The notes beneath the pieces are model-generated. The model had not been told where the DNA came from. It did no database searches and saw only the letters and a program-made list of their open reading frames with translations. From NCBI RefSeq assembly GCF_002968335.2, contig NZ_CP134398.1:1426001-1490000 (forward strand): DNA of 64,000 bases. The letters are read 5' to 3'. Source of the stretch: Mycobacterium sp. ITM-2016-00316. Its GTDB lineage: Bacteria; Actinomycetota; Actinomycetes; Mycobacteriales; Mycobacteriaceae. Shown here in pieces: positions 16,411 through 26,858 of this stretch. Each line of letters starts with the position of its first letter. The stretch's first letter is position 1. The position numbers and the translations under genes were made by a program.

Positions 16411-16886
16411 CCTTGGGCCAGCGCGGTGAGTTCGGGCCCCGACACCCGGTAGGTGGTCCATTCGGTCTGCGGCTTACCGCCGACGGCGTCATACAGTGCG
16501 ATGGCATTGACATTCCAATTGAGAACCGCCCAGCTCAGCCGCGTGTAGCCACGGGTCTTGCACTCGGCGGCCAAGGTGGACAACAACTTCCGGGCCAGAC
16601 CGCGGCGGCGGAAGTCCGGGCGCACATAGAGATCCTCCAGGTAGATCCCGGACACCCCGTCCCAGGTGGAGAAGTTCAGAAACCACACCGCGGTCGCGGC
16701 CACCCGGCCGTCGATCTCGACGATATGGGCGTGCGCGGTCGGCTGATCATTGAAAAGAGCGGTGTGCAGCGACTTTTCGTTCACCACGCACTCATCGGCG
16801 GCGTGTTCGAACTCGGCCAGCTCGCGGATCATCGCGACGATCTCGGCCTCGTCACCCGGTCGCGCGCGACGGATCACTTCAGTCAT
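16407..16886 (-). CDS. GNAT-family N-acetyltransferase (Rv3216-like)
   Basis: 159 aa. GNAT fold with the acetyl-CoA loop RPDFRRRGLARKLLSTLAAE (R/Q-x-x-G-x-G/A) and the following SWAVLNWNVNAIALYDAVGG. The GIYLEDLYVRPDFR stretch and WNxxAI motif are those of the diamine/spermidine acetyltransferase (SSAT) and thialysine acetyltransferase branch. An amine or amino-acid side chain is therefore a plausible acceptor, not proven. Cytoplasmic. Confidence 0.85.
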   Translation of the reverse strand: MTEVIRRARPGDEAEIVAMIRELAEFEHAADECVVNEKSLHTALFNDQPTAHAHIVEIDGRVAATAVWFLNFSTWDGVSGIYLEDLYVRPDFRRRGLARKLLSTLAAECKTRGYTRLSWAVLNWNVNAIALYDAVGGKPQTEWTTYRVSGPELTALAQG

Positions 16887-16914
16887 GTGCGATTTGCTCC
16901 GCTGCTCGCCGATG

Positions 16915-18006
16915 TCATGTGCTTGCCCCCAGCCCTGTCAGGATCGTCCGGAATTTCGTGGTGGTCTCGTCGACCTCGTCATCGGGATCGGACTCGGCGA
17001 CGATGCCACCGCCCGCGTGCGCGAGCGCGCTGCGGCGGTCGGCATCCAGCACCGCGCATCGGATCGACACCACCCAGCGGCCGTCGCCGCGCGCATCGCA
17101 CCAGCCGACGGCGCCGGCGTAGAAGCCGCGGTCGCCCTCCAGCTCCGTGATCAGTGCGGCGGCCAGCTCGGTGGGCACCCCGCCCACCGCCGGTGTCGGG
17201 TGCAGCGCGAGCGCCAGATCCAGCGCGGTGGTCTCCGCCGACCGCAACCGGCCGCGGATCGGGGTGCTCAGATGCCACAGTGCGTCGGTGCCGTGCAGTT
17301 GCGGCTCGTCGGCGATCTCCAGGTCGGCACACAGCGGTTCCAGTGCCGAGCGCATCACGTCGACGACGAGCGCATGCTCGTGCCGGTTCTTACCGGACGC
17401 CGCCAGCGCCGCGGCATTGCGCGCGTCGACGTCGGGGTCGGCCGAGCGCGGTGCCGAACCTGCGAACGGTTGGCAGACCACCGTGTCACCGTCGCGGGCA
17501 ACCAGCAGTTCCGGGCTGGCGCCGACGAGGAGCCGCCCCTGATACTCGGCGCCGGCCGGTGACAGATCGGCAAGGTAGACCGTCGCCGCGGGATCGGCGG
17601 CGGCCAACCTGCGCAGCACCGAGCGGGCATCCCACGGGGTGTCGGCGACCAGCCGCATCGCGCGCGCCAGCACCACCTTCTGCAGCGGTGACTCCGCGGC
17701 GCGCAGCCGGCGCACCGCCTCGGCCACTCGTTCCCGGTGCACGGGGCCCGGCGGCAACGTGTCGCGGGTGTGGATCACCGGTGGGGCGGTGTCGGGCCAT
17801 TCCGGCAATGCGTCAGTCCGGCGGACGGTGCCGGGCACCTGCAGGGCCGCGGGACCGTCGAGGTCAAAAGGCAAGGCGCCCAACACCACCGGCGCGGCAC
17901 CGGTGTGTAGCGCGTGCTGGGCGGCGGCCACCTCCGAGAAGCCGGTGTCGCTGCCGTCGGCCACCACGGTGCCCGACGGTCCGGAAAGGACGAAGGTCGG
18001 GGTCAC
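16915..18006 (-). CDS. entC: Isochorismate synthase (EntC/MenF family)
   Basis: 363 aa from a GTG at 18006 that overlaps the gpm2 stop (GTGA). Chorismate-utilising fold: ESPLQKVVLARAMRL in the middle, FAGSAPRSADPD, KNRHEHALVVDVMRSALEPL, and the C-terminal TPAVGGVPTELAAALITELE and DRGFYAGAVGWCDARGDGRW. It converts chorismate to isochorismate. No mycobactin or salicylate genes are adjacent, so menaquinone supply is the likely role. The product of the shikimate pathway is its substrate, but the flanking catabolic qsu genes are a separate insertion. Confidence 0.88.
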   Translation of the reverse strand: MTPTFVLSGPSGTVVADGSDTGFSEVAAAQHALHTGAAPVVLGALPFDLDGPAALQVPGTVRRTDALPEWPDTAPPVIHTRDTLPPGPVHRERVAEAVRRLRAAESPLQKVVLARAMRLVADTPWDARSVLRRLAAADPAATVYLADLSPAGAEYQGRLLVGASPELLVARDGDTVVCQPFAGSAPRSADPDVDARNAAALAASGKNRHEHALVVDVMRSALEPLCADLEIADEPQLHGTDALWHLSTPIRGRLRSAETTALDLALALHPTPAVGGVPTELAAALITELEGDRGFYAGAVGWCDARGDGRWVVSIRCAVLDADRRSALAHAGGGIVAESDPDDEVDETTTKFRTILTGLGAST

Positions 18007-18617
18007 GCCGGGGGCAGGCAGGGATTGGTGTGCCCGGTCAGCCCGAGCGCGCTGATCTGGCGGATGCCCTTCTCGAACCCACACACCGCGATCGAGGCGG
18101 CGGCCATCGAGAACCGCACTCCCTCGGAAATGGGCAGTTCAACCCACCGGCTCAGCACCGAGCGGGAGAAATGGCCGTGGCCGACGAACACCACGTCCCG
18201 GGATTCCATGTGTTCCAAGGCCAGGGCGATGGCGGCGTCGGCGCGGTCGGACACCTGGATGGCCGTCTCGCCGCCGGGGGATCCGTGTGTCCACACCGTC
18301 CAGCCCGGAACCGTCTCGCGGATCTCGGGGGTGGTCAGGCCCTCGTAGTCGCCGTAATCCCATTCGGCCAGCAGCGGTGAGACCTCGTCGACCGTCAGCC
18401 CCGCGAGTGCGGCGGTCAACTGGGCGCGCTGTCGCGGGCTGCTGACCACCAGAGGGTGGCGCAGTTGGAGGTCGCCGATGACCTCGGCGGCCAGCGCGGC
18501 CTGTTCGCGGCCGATGTCGAGGAGTTCGATATCGGTGCGTCCGGTGTGTTTACCGCTGCGTGACCACTCGGTTTCGCCATGGCGCAGCAAGATCAACCGG
18601 TGCTGGTGGACGCTCAC
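18003..18617 (-). CDS. gpm2: Histidine phosphatase superfamily protein (Gpm2/Rv3214 type)
   Basis: 204 aa from the GTG at 18617; the longer frame overlaps the divergent ParA gene. LILLRHGETEWS holds the phospho-accepting His (RHG), and DVVFVGHGHFSRSVL the second catalytic His. Named as a phosphoglycerate mutase in older annotation; as I recall, the M. tuberculosis protein was characterised as an acid phosphatase instead. It is translationally coupled to entC, suggesting a phosphatase role near isochorismate or menaquinone metabolism, though none is proven. Confidence 0.87.
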   Translation of the reverse strand: MSVHQHRLILLRHGETEWSRSGKHTGRTDIELLDIGREQAALAAEVIGDLQLRHPLVVSSPRQRAQLTAALAGLTVDEVSPLLAEWDYGDYEGLTTPEIRETVPGWTVWTHGSPGGETAIQVSDRADAAIALALEHMESRDVVFVGHGHFSRSVLSRWVELPISEGVRFSMAAASIAVCGFEKGIRQISALGLTGHTNPCLPPA

Positions 18618-18675
18618 CCTGGCGATTCTGCCGCACGGGGCAGCCGCCGCCGCATCCGCGTGCCAGGATGAACGT

Positions 18676-19500
18676 GTGACGCGAGTATTAGCGGTCGCCA
18701 ATCAAAAGGGTGGGGTCGCCAAGACGACGACGGTGGCGTCGATCGGTGCGGCGATGGCGGAGAAGGGTCGGCGGGTACTGCTCGTCGATCTCGATCCGCA
18801 GGGTTCCCTGACGTTTTCGCTTGGCCACGACCCGGACACCCTTGCAGTGTCGATCCACGAAGTGCTGCTCGGCGATGTCGAACCGGGCGCGGCGCTCGTC
18901 GAGACGCCCGAGGGCATGACGCTGTTGCCGGCCAATATCGACCTGGCCGGCGCCGAGGCGATGCTGCTGATGCGGGCGGGGCGCGAGTACGCGCTCAAGC
19001 GCGCGTTGTCGAAGCTTGGCGTCGGAGCCGCGGGAGCGGCGACATCGGACGGAGCTTTCGATGTGGTGGTGATCGATTGCCCGCCGTCGCTGGGTGTGCT
19101 GACGCTCAACGGGCTGACGGCCGCCGACGAGGTCATCGTGCCGCTGCAGTGCGAGACGCTGGCACACCGCGGTGTCGGGCAGTTCCTGCGGACCGTGAAC
19201 GACGTCCAACAGATCACCAACCCTGATCTCAAGATGCTCGGTGCACTGCCCACGCTCTACGACGCCCGCACCACGCACAGCCGCGACGTGCTGTTCGACG
19301 TGGCCGATCGTTACAACCTGCCGGTGCTCGCGCCGCCGATTCCGCGCACCGTGCGGTTCGCCGAGGCCAGCGCCTCGGGGTCATCGGTGCTGGCGGGCCG
19401 GAAGAACAAGGGCGCGGTCGCATATCGGGAACTGGCCGAGGCGCTGCTGAAGCACTGGAAAACAGGCAAGGCGCTGGGCACCTTCACCCCGGAGGTCTAG
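18676..19500 (+). CDS. ParA/MinD-family partition-type ATPase (Rv3213c-like)
   Basis: 274 aa from the GTG at 18676. Begins with the deviant Walker A VANQKGGVAKTT (signature Lys11 plus Lys16), then VLLVDLDPQGSLTFSLG, and VVVIDCPPSLGVLTLNGL as switch II. It is a cytoplasmic ATPase that dimerises on ATP and typically positions DNA or protein complexes. There is no parB or parS next to it, so it is an orphan ParA distinct from the chromosomal partition locus. The upstream in-frame extension to 18478 runs through the divergent gpm2 gene and is rejected. Confidence 0.88.
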   Translation: MTRVLAVANQKGGVAKTTTVASIGAAMAEKGRRVLLVDLDPQGSLTFSLGHDPDTLAVSIHEVLLGDVEPGAALVETPEGMTLLPANIDLAGAEAMLLMRAGREYALKRALSKLGVGAAGAATSDGAFDVVVIDCPPSLGVLTLNGLTAADEVIVPLQCETLAHRGVGQFLRTVNDVQQITNPDLKMLGALPTLYDARTTHSRDVLFDVADRYNLPVLAPPIPRTVRFAEASASGSSVLAGRKNKGAVAYRELAEALLKHWKTGKALGTFTPEV

Positions 19501-19504
19501 GGGT

Positions 19505-20722
19505 TCAGGGTGGTCCCAGCGCGACGACGGTGTCGCCGCGCTGCTCGACCAGCGTGGAGCCGGCCGCGGCCGGCACGACGGCGCTGTCCGTCGGTTCGCG
19601 GTCCAGGTCGATATGCCTCAAGCCGGTCCCGGTTTCGGCGTTGAACACGTCGTAGCCGTCGGTGACCGGGACCAGCAGTTCGCCGGCCATCATGGTGCCC
19701 GGGCCGACCGGCGCGCCGCCGGGCGCGGGCGCGACGGTGTATTTGTAGCGCAGGCCGGCGGCCTCGAAGACCAGCACGGAATCGCCGGTCCACCAGGTGA
19801 TCAGGTCACCGGTCCGGGACATCGTGGCCGCCGCCGACGGTGCCTTGTCCAGCAGTGTGCTGGCGGTGACCGTGCCGGTGTCGTCGACGATGTTGACCAC
19901 CGGCTTCGGTGTCGGCAGGTACACCGCGGTGGTGGTATCGGAGACCGCGATCACCCGGGCGTCGGCATCGGATGAAACACCGGGCTGCTGTTCGTATTTG
20001 ACCTCGGGGGTGTCTTCCTCGTCGGACGGCCGCAGCAGGGTCAGGCGCATCTCGGTCTGTTCCGGGCAGGATTCGAGCACCGACACCGCGGCCGAACTGG
20101 CCGCCGCCGACACCAGCCGGCACAGCGGTGACTGCGGCACATCGGGTTTGACGCGCGCATCGAGCGTTCCCCAGCCGAGCATGCGGACCATATCCGAGCG
20201 CCACAGTTCCAGGCGGCTGTCGCCGGCCGAGAGCACCGTGCTGCCGTCCGAGGACAGGTGCACCTCGGGATCGGCGTAGGCGGTGCGGGCCGGGCCGCGC
20301 TTGCCGGTCCCGGCATCGATGGTGCTGGCCTGCCCGCAGCCCCGCGCGTCCGGGTACACCGCGACGGCGTACTGATACACCGATGTCACGCCGCACAACT
20401 CGAGATCGCGGGTGTAGCTCCACAATTCCGTGCCGGTGAGCGGATCACGGCCGATGACGCCGTTGCCGTCGCCGGTCACCAGCGCACCGGCCACCACCAG
20501 CGGCATCGTGGTCTTCGCGCTCGGGGCCGTCCACAACTGCTTGAGTGTGTCCGGCACCTGGGTGGCCGGGGACAGGCTCGGCACCGGTTCGGTGGCCGGC
20601 TTGCTGATGGTGGCCCGGGCATCGCTGGTCCACCAGATCAGCGCCGCGGTGACGGCGACGACCACGACGATCACCGCGGCCGCGATCAGATCGCCGCGGG
20701 TGCGGCGTTCCGGAGCAACCAT
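19505..20722 (-). CDS. Membrane-anchored beta-propeller-like protein (Rv3212-like)
   Basis: 405 aa. A short cytoplasmic head, one membrane anchor (about residues 10-32, LIAAAVIVVVVAVTAALIWW), then an extracytoplasmic Ala/Val/Thr-rich domain with repeated propeller-like blades (VIGRDPLTGTELWSYTRDLE is a typical PQQ/WD-like blade). Four Cys in the ectodomain may pair. No catalytic signature. It is transcribed with rhlE, 8 nt downstream, and conserved at this position in mycobacteria. Function unknown. Confidence 0.75.
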   Translation of the reverse strand: MVAPERRTRGDLIAAAVIVVVVAVTAALIWWTSDARATISKPATEPVPSLSPATQVPDTLKQLWTAPSAKTTMPLVVAGALVTGDGNGVIGRDPLTGTELWSYTRDLELCGVTSVYQYAVAVYPDARGCGQASTIDAGTGKRGPARTAYADPEVHLSSDGSTVLSAGDSRLELWRSDMVRMLGWGTLDARVKPDVPQSPLCRLVSAAASSAAVSVLESCPEQTEMRLTLLRPSDEEDTPEVKYEQQPGVSSDADARVIAVSDTTTAVYLPTPKPVVNIVDDTGTVTASTLLDKAPSAAATMSRTGDLITWWTGDSVLVFEAAGLRYKYTVAPAPGGAPVGPGTMMAGELLVPVTDGYDVFNAETGTGLRHIDLDREPTDSAVVPAAAGSTLVEQRGDTVVALGPP

Positions 20723-20730
20723 CGAGGGCG

Positions 20731-22293
20731 TTAGCCGTTGGCGGGAGAGCTGGTCTTACGCGGACGACGCCGGCGGCGTCGCTTGGCCGGCGCGTCGGCG
20801 CCCTCGGAGTCCTGGCCCGCGTCGGCAGCGGGGCCCTCGGTGCTGTCCTGCGGCGCGGACTCGCCCTCGGGATGGCCGGTCGCGGGCTGACCGGCGCGGG
20901 TGCGCTGGCGATTGCGGTTGCGGGCCGGACGTTCGGTGCGCTCGACGCGTTCGGTGCGTTCACCTTCGGTGCGGGTCTTGGTCTTGCGTGGCGGTGCGGT
21001 CAGCGAACCGGTCACACCGGCCGGGATCTTCAGCTCGTCGTACAGATGCGGTGAGCTGGAATAGGTTTCGACCGGGTCGGGGTTGTCGAGGCCCAGCGCC
21101 TTGTCGATCATCGTCCAGCGCGGCAGCTCATCCCAGTCGACGAGGGTGACCGCGATGCCGGTCTTGCCCGCGCGCCCGGTCCGGCCGATGCGGTGCACGT
21201 AGGCCTGCTCGTCCTCGGGAATCTGGTAGTTGATGACATGGGTGATGTCGTCGATGTCGATACCGCGGGCGGCGACATCGGTGGCGACCAGCACGTCGAC
21301 CTCACCGGTGCGGAAGGCCTTGAGCGCCTTCTCACGCGCGATCTGGCCGAGGTCGCCGTGCACGGCGCCGACCTTGAACCCACGCTCGGCCAGCTCATCG
21401 GCGACCTTCTGCGCGGTGCGCTTGGTGCGGGTGAAGATCATCGTCGCGCCGCGGCCCTCGGCCTGCAGGATGCGCCCGACCATCTCCACCTTGTCCAGCG
21501 CGTGGGCACGGTAGGCGAACTGCTCGGTGGTGTCGTGGGTCTGCGAGGACTGCGGGGCCTCGGCCCGGATATGGGTGGGCTGGTTCATGAAGGTGCGTGC
21601 CAGCGTGATGATGGGGCCCGGCATGGTCGCCGAGAACAGCATCGCCTGCCGGTCATCGGGGGTGAGCCGGAGAATCCGCTCGATATCGGGCAGGAAGCCC
21701 AGGTCGAGCATTTCGTCGGCCTCGTCGAGCACCAGCACCGACAGGCTGCCCAACTGCAGGTGTCCCTGCTGGGCCAGGTCCAGCAGCCGGCCCGGGGTAC
21801 CGACGACGACGTCGACGCCCTTGCGCAGCGCCTCGATCTGAGGCTCGTAGGGGCGCCCGCCGTAGATGGAGGTCACGACGAACTTGCGGTCGGTGTGCCC
21901 CTCCACATCGTCGGCGCGCAGGTATTTGGCGGCGAGTTCCAGGTCGCTGTAGACCTGCAGGCACAGCTCGCGGGTCGGCACCACGATGAGTGCGCGCGGC
22001 GTGCCGTTGAGCGGGCGTCCGCCGTCGCTGGTGATCCGGTGTAGCAGCGGCACGCCGAAGGCGAGGGTCTTGCCCATGCCGGTGCGGGCCTGCCCGATCA
22101 GGTCGTCGCCGGCCAGCGCGAGCGGCAGGGTCAGCTCCTGGATGGCGAAGGCGTGTTCCTTGCCGGTCTCGGCCAGGGCACGGACGATTTCGTCACGCAC
22201 TCCCAGTTCGGCGAACGAGATGGCCGGCTTGGTCTCGGGGACGGTGACATCCACGTCGGGTGTTTCGGGTGCAGTCAGGTCAGATGAAGTCAT
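20731..22293 (-). CDS. rhlE: DEAD-box ATP-dependent RNA helicase
   Basis: 520 aa from the ATG at 22293; residues upstream in the open frame look non-coding. DEAD-box order: Q motif around Phe27-Gln52, motif I ARTGMGKT (69-76), PTREL, VLVLDEADEML (DEAD), SAT, and HRIGRTGRAG (motif VI). The C-terminus from about 440 is basic and Arg-rich (RRRRRPRK), an RNA-binding tail. RhlE-type helicases act in cold adaptation and RNA turnover with RNase E. A 296-nt gap precedes it, consistent with a long leader. Confidence 0.92.
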   Translation of the reverse strand: MTSSDLTAPETPDVDVTVPETKPAISFAELGVRDEIVRALAETGKEHAFAIQELTLPLALAGDDLIGQARTGMGKTLAFGVPLLHRITSDGGRPLNGTPRALIVVPTRELCLQVYSDLELAAKYLRADDVEGHTDRKFVVTSIYGGRPYEPQIEALRKGVDVVVGTPGRLLDLAQQGHLQLGSLSVLVLDEADEMLDLGFLPDIERILRLTPDDRQAMLFSATMPGPIITLARTFMNQPTHIRAEAPQSSQTHDTTEQFAYRAHALDKVEMVGRILQAEGRGATMIFTRTKRTAQKVADELAERGFKVGAVHGDLGQIAREKALKAFRTGEVDVLVATDVAARGIDIDDITHVINYQIPEDEQAYVHRIGRTGRAGKTGIAVTLVDWDELPRWTMIDKALGLDNPDPVETYSSSPHLYDELKIPAGVTGSLTAPPRKTKTRTEGERTERVERTERPARNRNRQRTRAGQPATGHPEGESAPQDSTEGPAADAGQDSEGADAPAKRRRRRRPRKTSSPANG

Positions 22294-22589
22294 ATGTGTG
22301 GTCGGCGTAGCTTTCGCTGCCGTCAGCCTTTCGCTTGTCTTTCCTCGTCGCGTCCACGCGCGCACGACGATGACGAGTAAAAGGCGGGTATTCCCAGCTA
22401 GACGGGGGATACCGCTCCGTCGGGCCCTGCCGATCGAGGGCGGGCCGAACCACGTGCACGCACATTTCTTCGGTGGCGACCGGTCGAAACAAGTCGTTTG
22501 CATAGCTCAGAAGGTCGCAACCTGACTCCCATGATAGCTGGTCAACCCGCCACCCGGTTGCCACCTGGCCCGAAGACTAGAGTTGGACC
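22294..22589. promoter_or_regulatory. Divergent intergenic region between rhlE and the ferritin-like gene
   Basis: A 296-nt gap. On the plus strand TTGCCA (22558-22563) and TAGAGT (22578-22583, TAnnnT) end 6 nt before the ATG at 22590, consistent with a leaderless transcript, although the 14-nt spacer is short. On the minus strand a TATCAT lies near 22533-22538, which would give rhlE a leader of over 200 nt. Long leaders are common on DEAD-box helicase genes. No ORF or RNA family was recognised in it. Confidence 0.4.
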
Positions 22590-23306
22590 ATGATTTCTTC
22601 GACGCCGCAGACGTCGTCCACGCAGCCTGTCGTCTCCGTCGGCGAGACTCGGGCGCCGGGCGTGTCGGTCGATCAGCCGGGAGTCACCGAGTTGTTCGCG
22701 CTCCTGGCCTACGGTGAGGTGGCCGCCTTCTACCGGCTGACCGAAGAGGCCCGGATGGCGCCCAATCTGGCCGGCCGCATCAACATGGCCAGCATGGCGG
22801 CCGCCGAGATGCGGCATTACGAGGTGCTGCACGAGGCCTTGGCGGCCCGCGGGGTCGACACCGTGCCCGCGATGACGAAATACGCTCCCGCGCTGGAGAA
22901 CTATCACCGCCTGACCACCCCGAGTACCTGGCTGGAAGCGCTGGTCAAGACCTACATCGGCGATGCGCTCGCGGCCGATTTCTATCTGCAGATCGCCGAT
23001 GCGCTGCCGCCCGAGGCCTCCGATGTGGTGCGCTCGGTGCTGGCCGAGACCGGGCACTCGCAGTTCGTGGTGGCCGAGGTGCGGTCCGCGGTCACCGCCA
23101 GCGACCGGCAGCGGCACCGGCTGGCGCTGTGGTCCCGGCGGCTGCTCGGTGAGGCCATCACCCAGGCCCAGTTCGTGCTCGCCGATCACGACGAACTGGT
23201 CGATTTGGTCATCAGCAGCAGCGAGGGGCTGGCCCAGCTGTCGGAGTTCTTCGATCAGCTGCAGCGCACCCACACCAGCCGCATGCAGGAACTCGGTCTG
23301 GCCTGA
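22590..23306 (+). CDS. Ferritin-like / MiaE-like di-iron fold protein (Rv3210c-like)
   Basis: 238 aa. Two carboxylate-histidine motifs typical of a four-helix di-iron bundle: AAAEMRHYEVL (about residues 70-80) and AETGHSQFVVAE (about 152-163), with upstream Glu in YGEVAAFYRLTEEAR. It resembles the tRNA-hydroxylase MiaE-like group (MiaE_2), but the mycobacterial substrate is unknown. The first 35 residues are Ser/Thr-rich and variable. It converges on the MmpS-like gene with 4 nt between stops. Confidence 0.78.
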   Translation: MISSTPQTSSTQPVVSVGETRAPGVSVDQPGVTELFALLAYGEVAAFYRLTEEARMAPNLAGRINMASMAAAEMRHYEVLHEALAARGVDTVPAMTKYAPALENYHRLTTPSTWLEALVKTYIGDALAADFYLQIADALPPEASDVVRSVLAETGHSQFVVAEVRSAVTASDRQRHRLALWSRRLLGEAITQAQFVLADHDELVDLVISSSEGLAQLSEFFDQLQRTHTSRMQELGLA

Positions 23307-23310
23307 GCGG

Positions 23311-24195
23311 CTACCGGGTGCAGGTCGTGATCATCGTGTTGTTGGCCTGAACCGCGACCGCGGCGCCGCTGCCGTCGACGATCGAGCAGTTGAGCTGGCC
23401 GCCGACGCTGGTCGCGGTCACCGAGGTCAGGGACACACCCGGATCCAGGGTGACGGTTTTCACCCACGGCAGCGCGACATTGACGTCGGTCTGCAGCGCG
23501 CCCTGCTGGTCGGTGTAGATCACGGTGATCAGATCGATCAGCTGCCGGTTGCCGGTCACGTGGTAGGTCACGGTGCGGGCTGCCAGGGCCGGGTCGGCCA
23601 CGGGTGCCTCGGGGACCACGATCGGCGCCGGGGTGGTGGGGATCGGCGCGGGGGCGGGGGTTGCGGTGGCACTCGGCGTCACCGTGGTGACGGTTTCGGG
23701 CGGTAACGCGGGAATGGCGGGTGCCGGCGCGGCGACGCTGGGTGCAACGGTCGCCGAGGGCAGCGCGGTGGGTTCCGCGTCCGCCGACGTGCTGGCGCCC
23801 GCGGACACGGTGCCGCTGTCTCCGCCGCCGAGGATGACGCCGGTGCAGATCACCGCGACCATCAGGATGACGCCCGCGACACCGGCCACCCAGATCCAGC
23901 GGCGGTCCAGCGGTTCGTGGTAATCGGCCGGGAACTCGTAATCGGTGAGGTCGGTGTCGGCCTCGTCGTCATAGACGGCCTCGTCGTAGGCAGGGTCGTA
24001 GGTGTCGTAGTTGGCGTACGTCGCGCGGGGGACGCGTCCGTAGCCGGCGCCTCGCCGGGCAGCCCGCCGACGCTCGCGGTCGCTGAGGTATCCGGGCTGC
24101 TGATCGGCTTCCGGGTCGGTCGGTTCGGCCGACCGGTAGCCACTGCCCGAGTAGCTGTCACGGGTGGTCGAATAAGGGGCGTATTGCCTGCTCAT
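23311..24195 (-). CDS. MmpS-domain membrane protein with Thr/Pro-rich linker (Rv3209-like)
   Basis: 294 aa from the ATG at 24195. Layout: an acidic/Tyr-rich cytoplasmic head (repeated YD, with RERRRAARRGA), one membrane segment (about 117-140, WIWVAGVAGVILMVAVICTG), a Ser/Thr/Pro/Ala linker (about 145-205), then an extracytoplasmic MmpS-like domain (TVTYHVTGNRQLIDLITVIY to the end) with two Cys near the C-terminus. MmpS proteins partner MmpL lipid transporters, but there is no mmpL here. The M. tuberculosis homologue is shorter. Confidence 0.78.
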   Translation of the reverse strand: MSRQYAPYSTTRDSYSGSGYRSAEPTDPEADQQPGYLSDRERRRAARRGAGYGRVPRATYANYDTYDPAYDEAVYDDEADTDLTDYEFPADYHEPLDRRWIWVAGVAGVILMVAVICTGVILGGGDSGTVSAGASTSADAEPTALPSATVAPSVAAPAPAIPALPPETVTTVTPSATATPAPAPIPTTPAPIVVPEAPVADPALAARTVTYHVTGNRQLIDLITVIYTDQQGALQTDVNVALPWVKTVTLDPGVSLTSVTATSVGGQLNCSIVDGSGAAVAVQANNTMITTCTR

Positions 24196-24408
24196 AACCC
24201 ATTTCCCAGATAGTTCCGGCACGTACTCAACCGATGTTAGTGGGGCAGATGTGACAGATGATGTTGACGCGGTCGCGGTCCGGTCACGGTCCGGCGTCGG
24301 TCTGATCAGGGGTGCTTCGCTCACGGCGCAACGACCACGGCGGCGGGATCGCAAGCGCGTCCACTAGCCTTTGTCGAAGCATCGCCAACCAACCGAAAGG
24401 CCCGCAGC

Positions 24409-24657
24409 GTGGACATCAAGATCGGGGTCACCGACAGCCCGCGAGAGCTGATCATCAGCACCGCGCAGACACCCGACGAGGTGGAACAGGCGATCGTCAA
24501 GTCACTGGGTGACACGTCGGCCGTGCTCGCGCTGACCGACGAGAAGGGGCGCCGCTACCTGGTGCCGTCGGCGAAGATCGCCTACGTCGAAATCGGTGCC
24601 GCCGACAGCCGAAAGGTCGGCTTCGGGGTCGGCGCAGAGGCCATCAAGACCAGCTAG
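24409..24657 (+). CDS. DUF3107 small protein (Rv3208A/TB9.4-like)
   Basis: 82 aa from the GTG at 24409, with GAAAGG 12 nt upstream. Reads DIKIGVTDSPRELIISTAQT, an all-beta/alpha small soluble protein with a terminal KVGFGVGAEAIKTS. As I recall the M. tuberculosis member is a T-cell antigen in culture filtrates; no signal peptide is visible here. Function unknown, highly conserved in Actinobacteria, usually next to this TetR gene as here. Confidence 0.85.
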   Translation: MDIKIGVTDSPRELIISTAQTPDEVEQAIVKSLGDTSAVLALTDEKGRRYLVPSAKIAYVEIGAADSRKVGFGVGAEAIKTS

Positions 24658-24668
24658 TGCTCAGCTGG

Positions 24669-26733
<2,065 letters not shown>

Positions 26734-26858
26734 GTGCCCGATCGCCCCCGGCCGTCCATGGCGGCGCCCACCGGGAACGTAATGCCCTGAATTGCTGTTG
26801 AGTACGTGTGCCTGGTCTGATTGGCCCAGGAATTCGTCGTCGATTCGAGGAGCGCACG

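Noticed and set aside
18478..18675. Upstream extension of the ParA gene by 66 codons
   Set aside because: It would overlap the divergent gpm2 coding start, and the extra residues look non-coding; the ATPase begins normally at the GTG at 18676.
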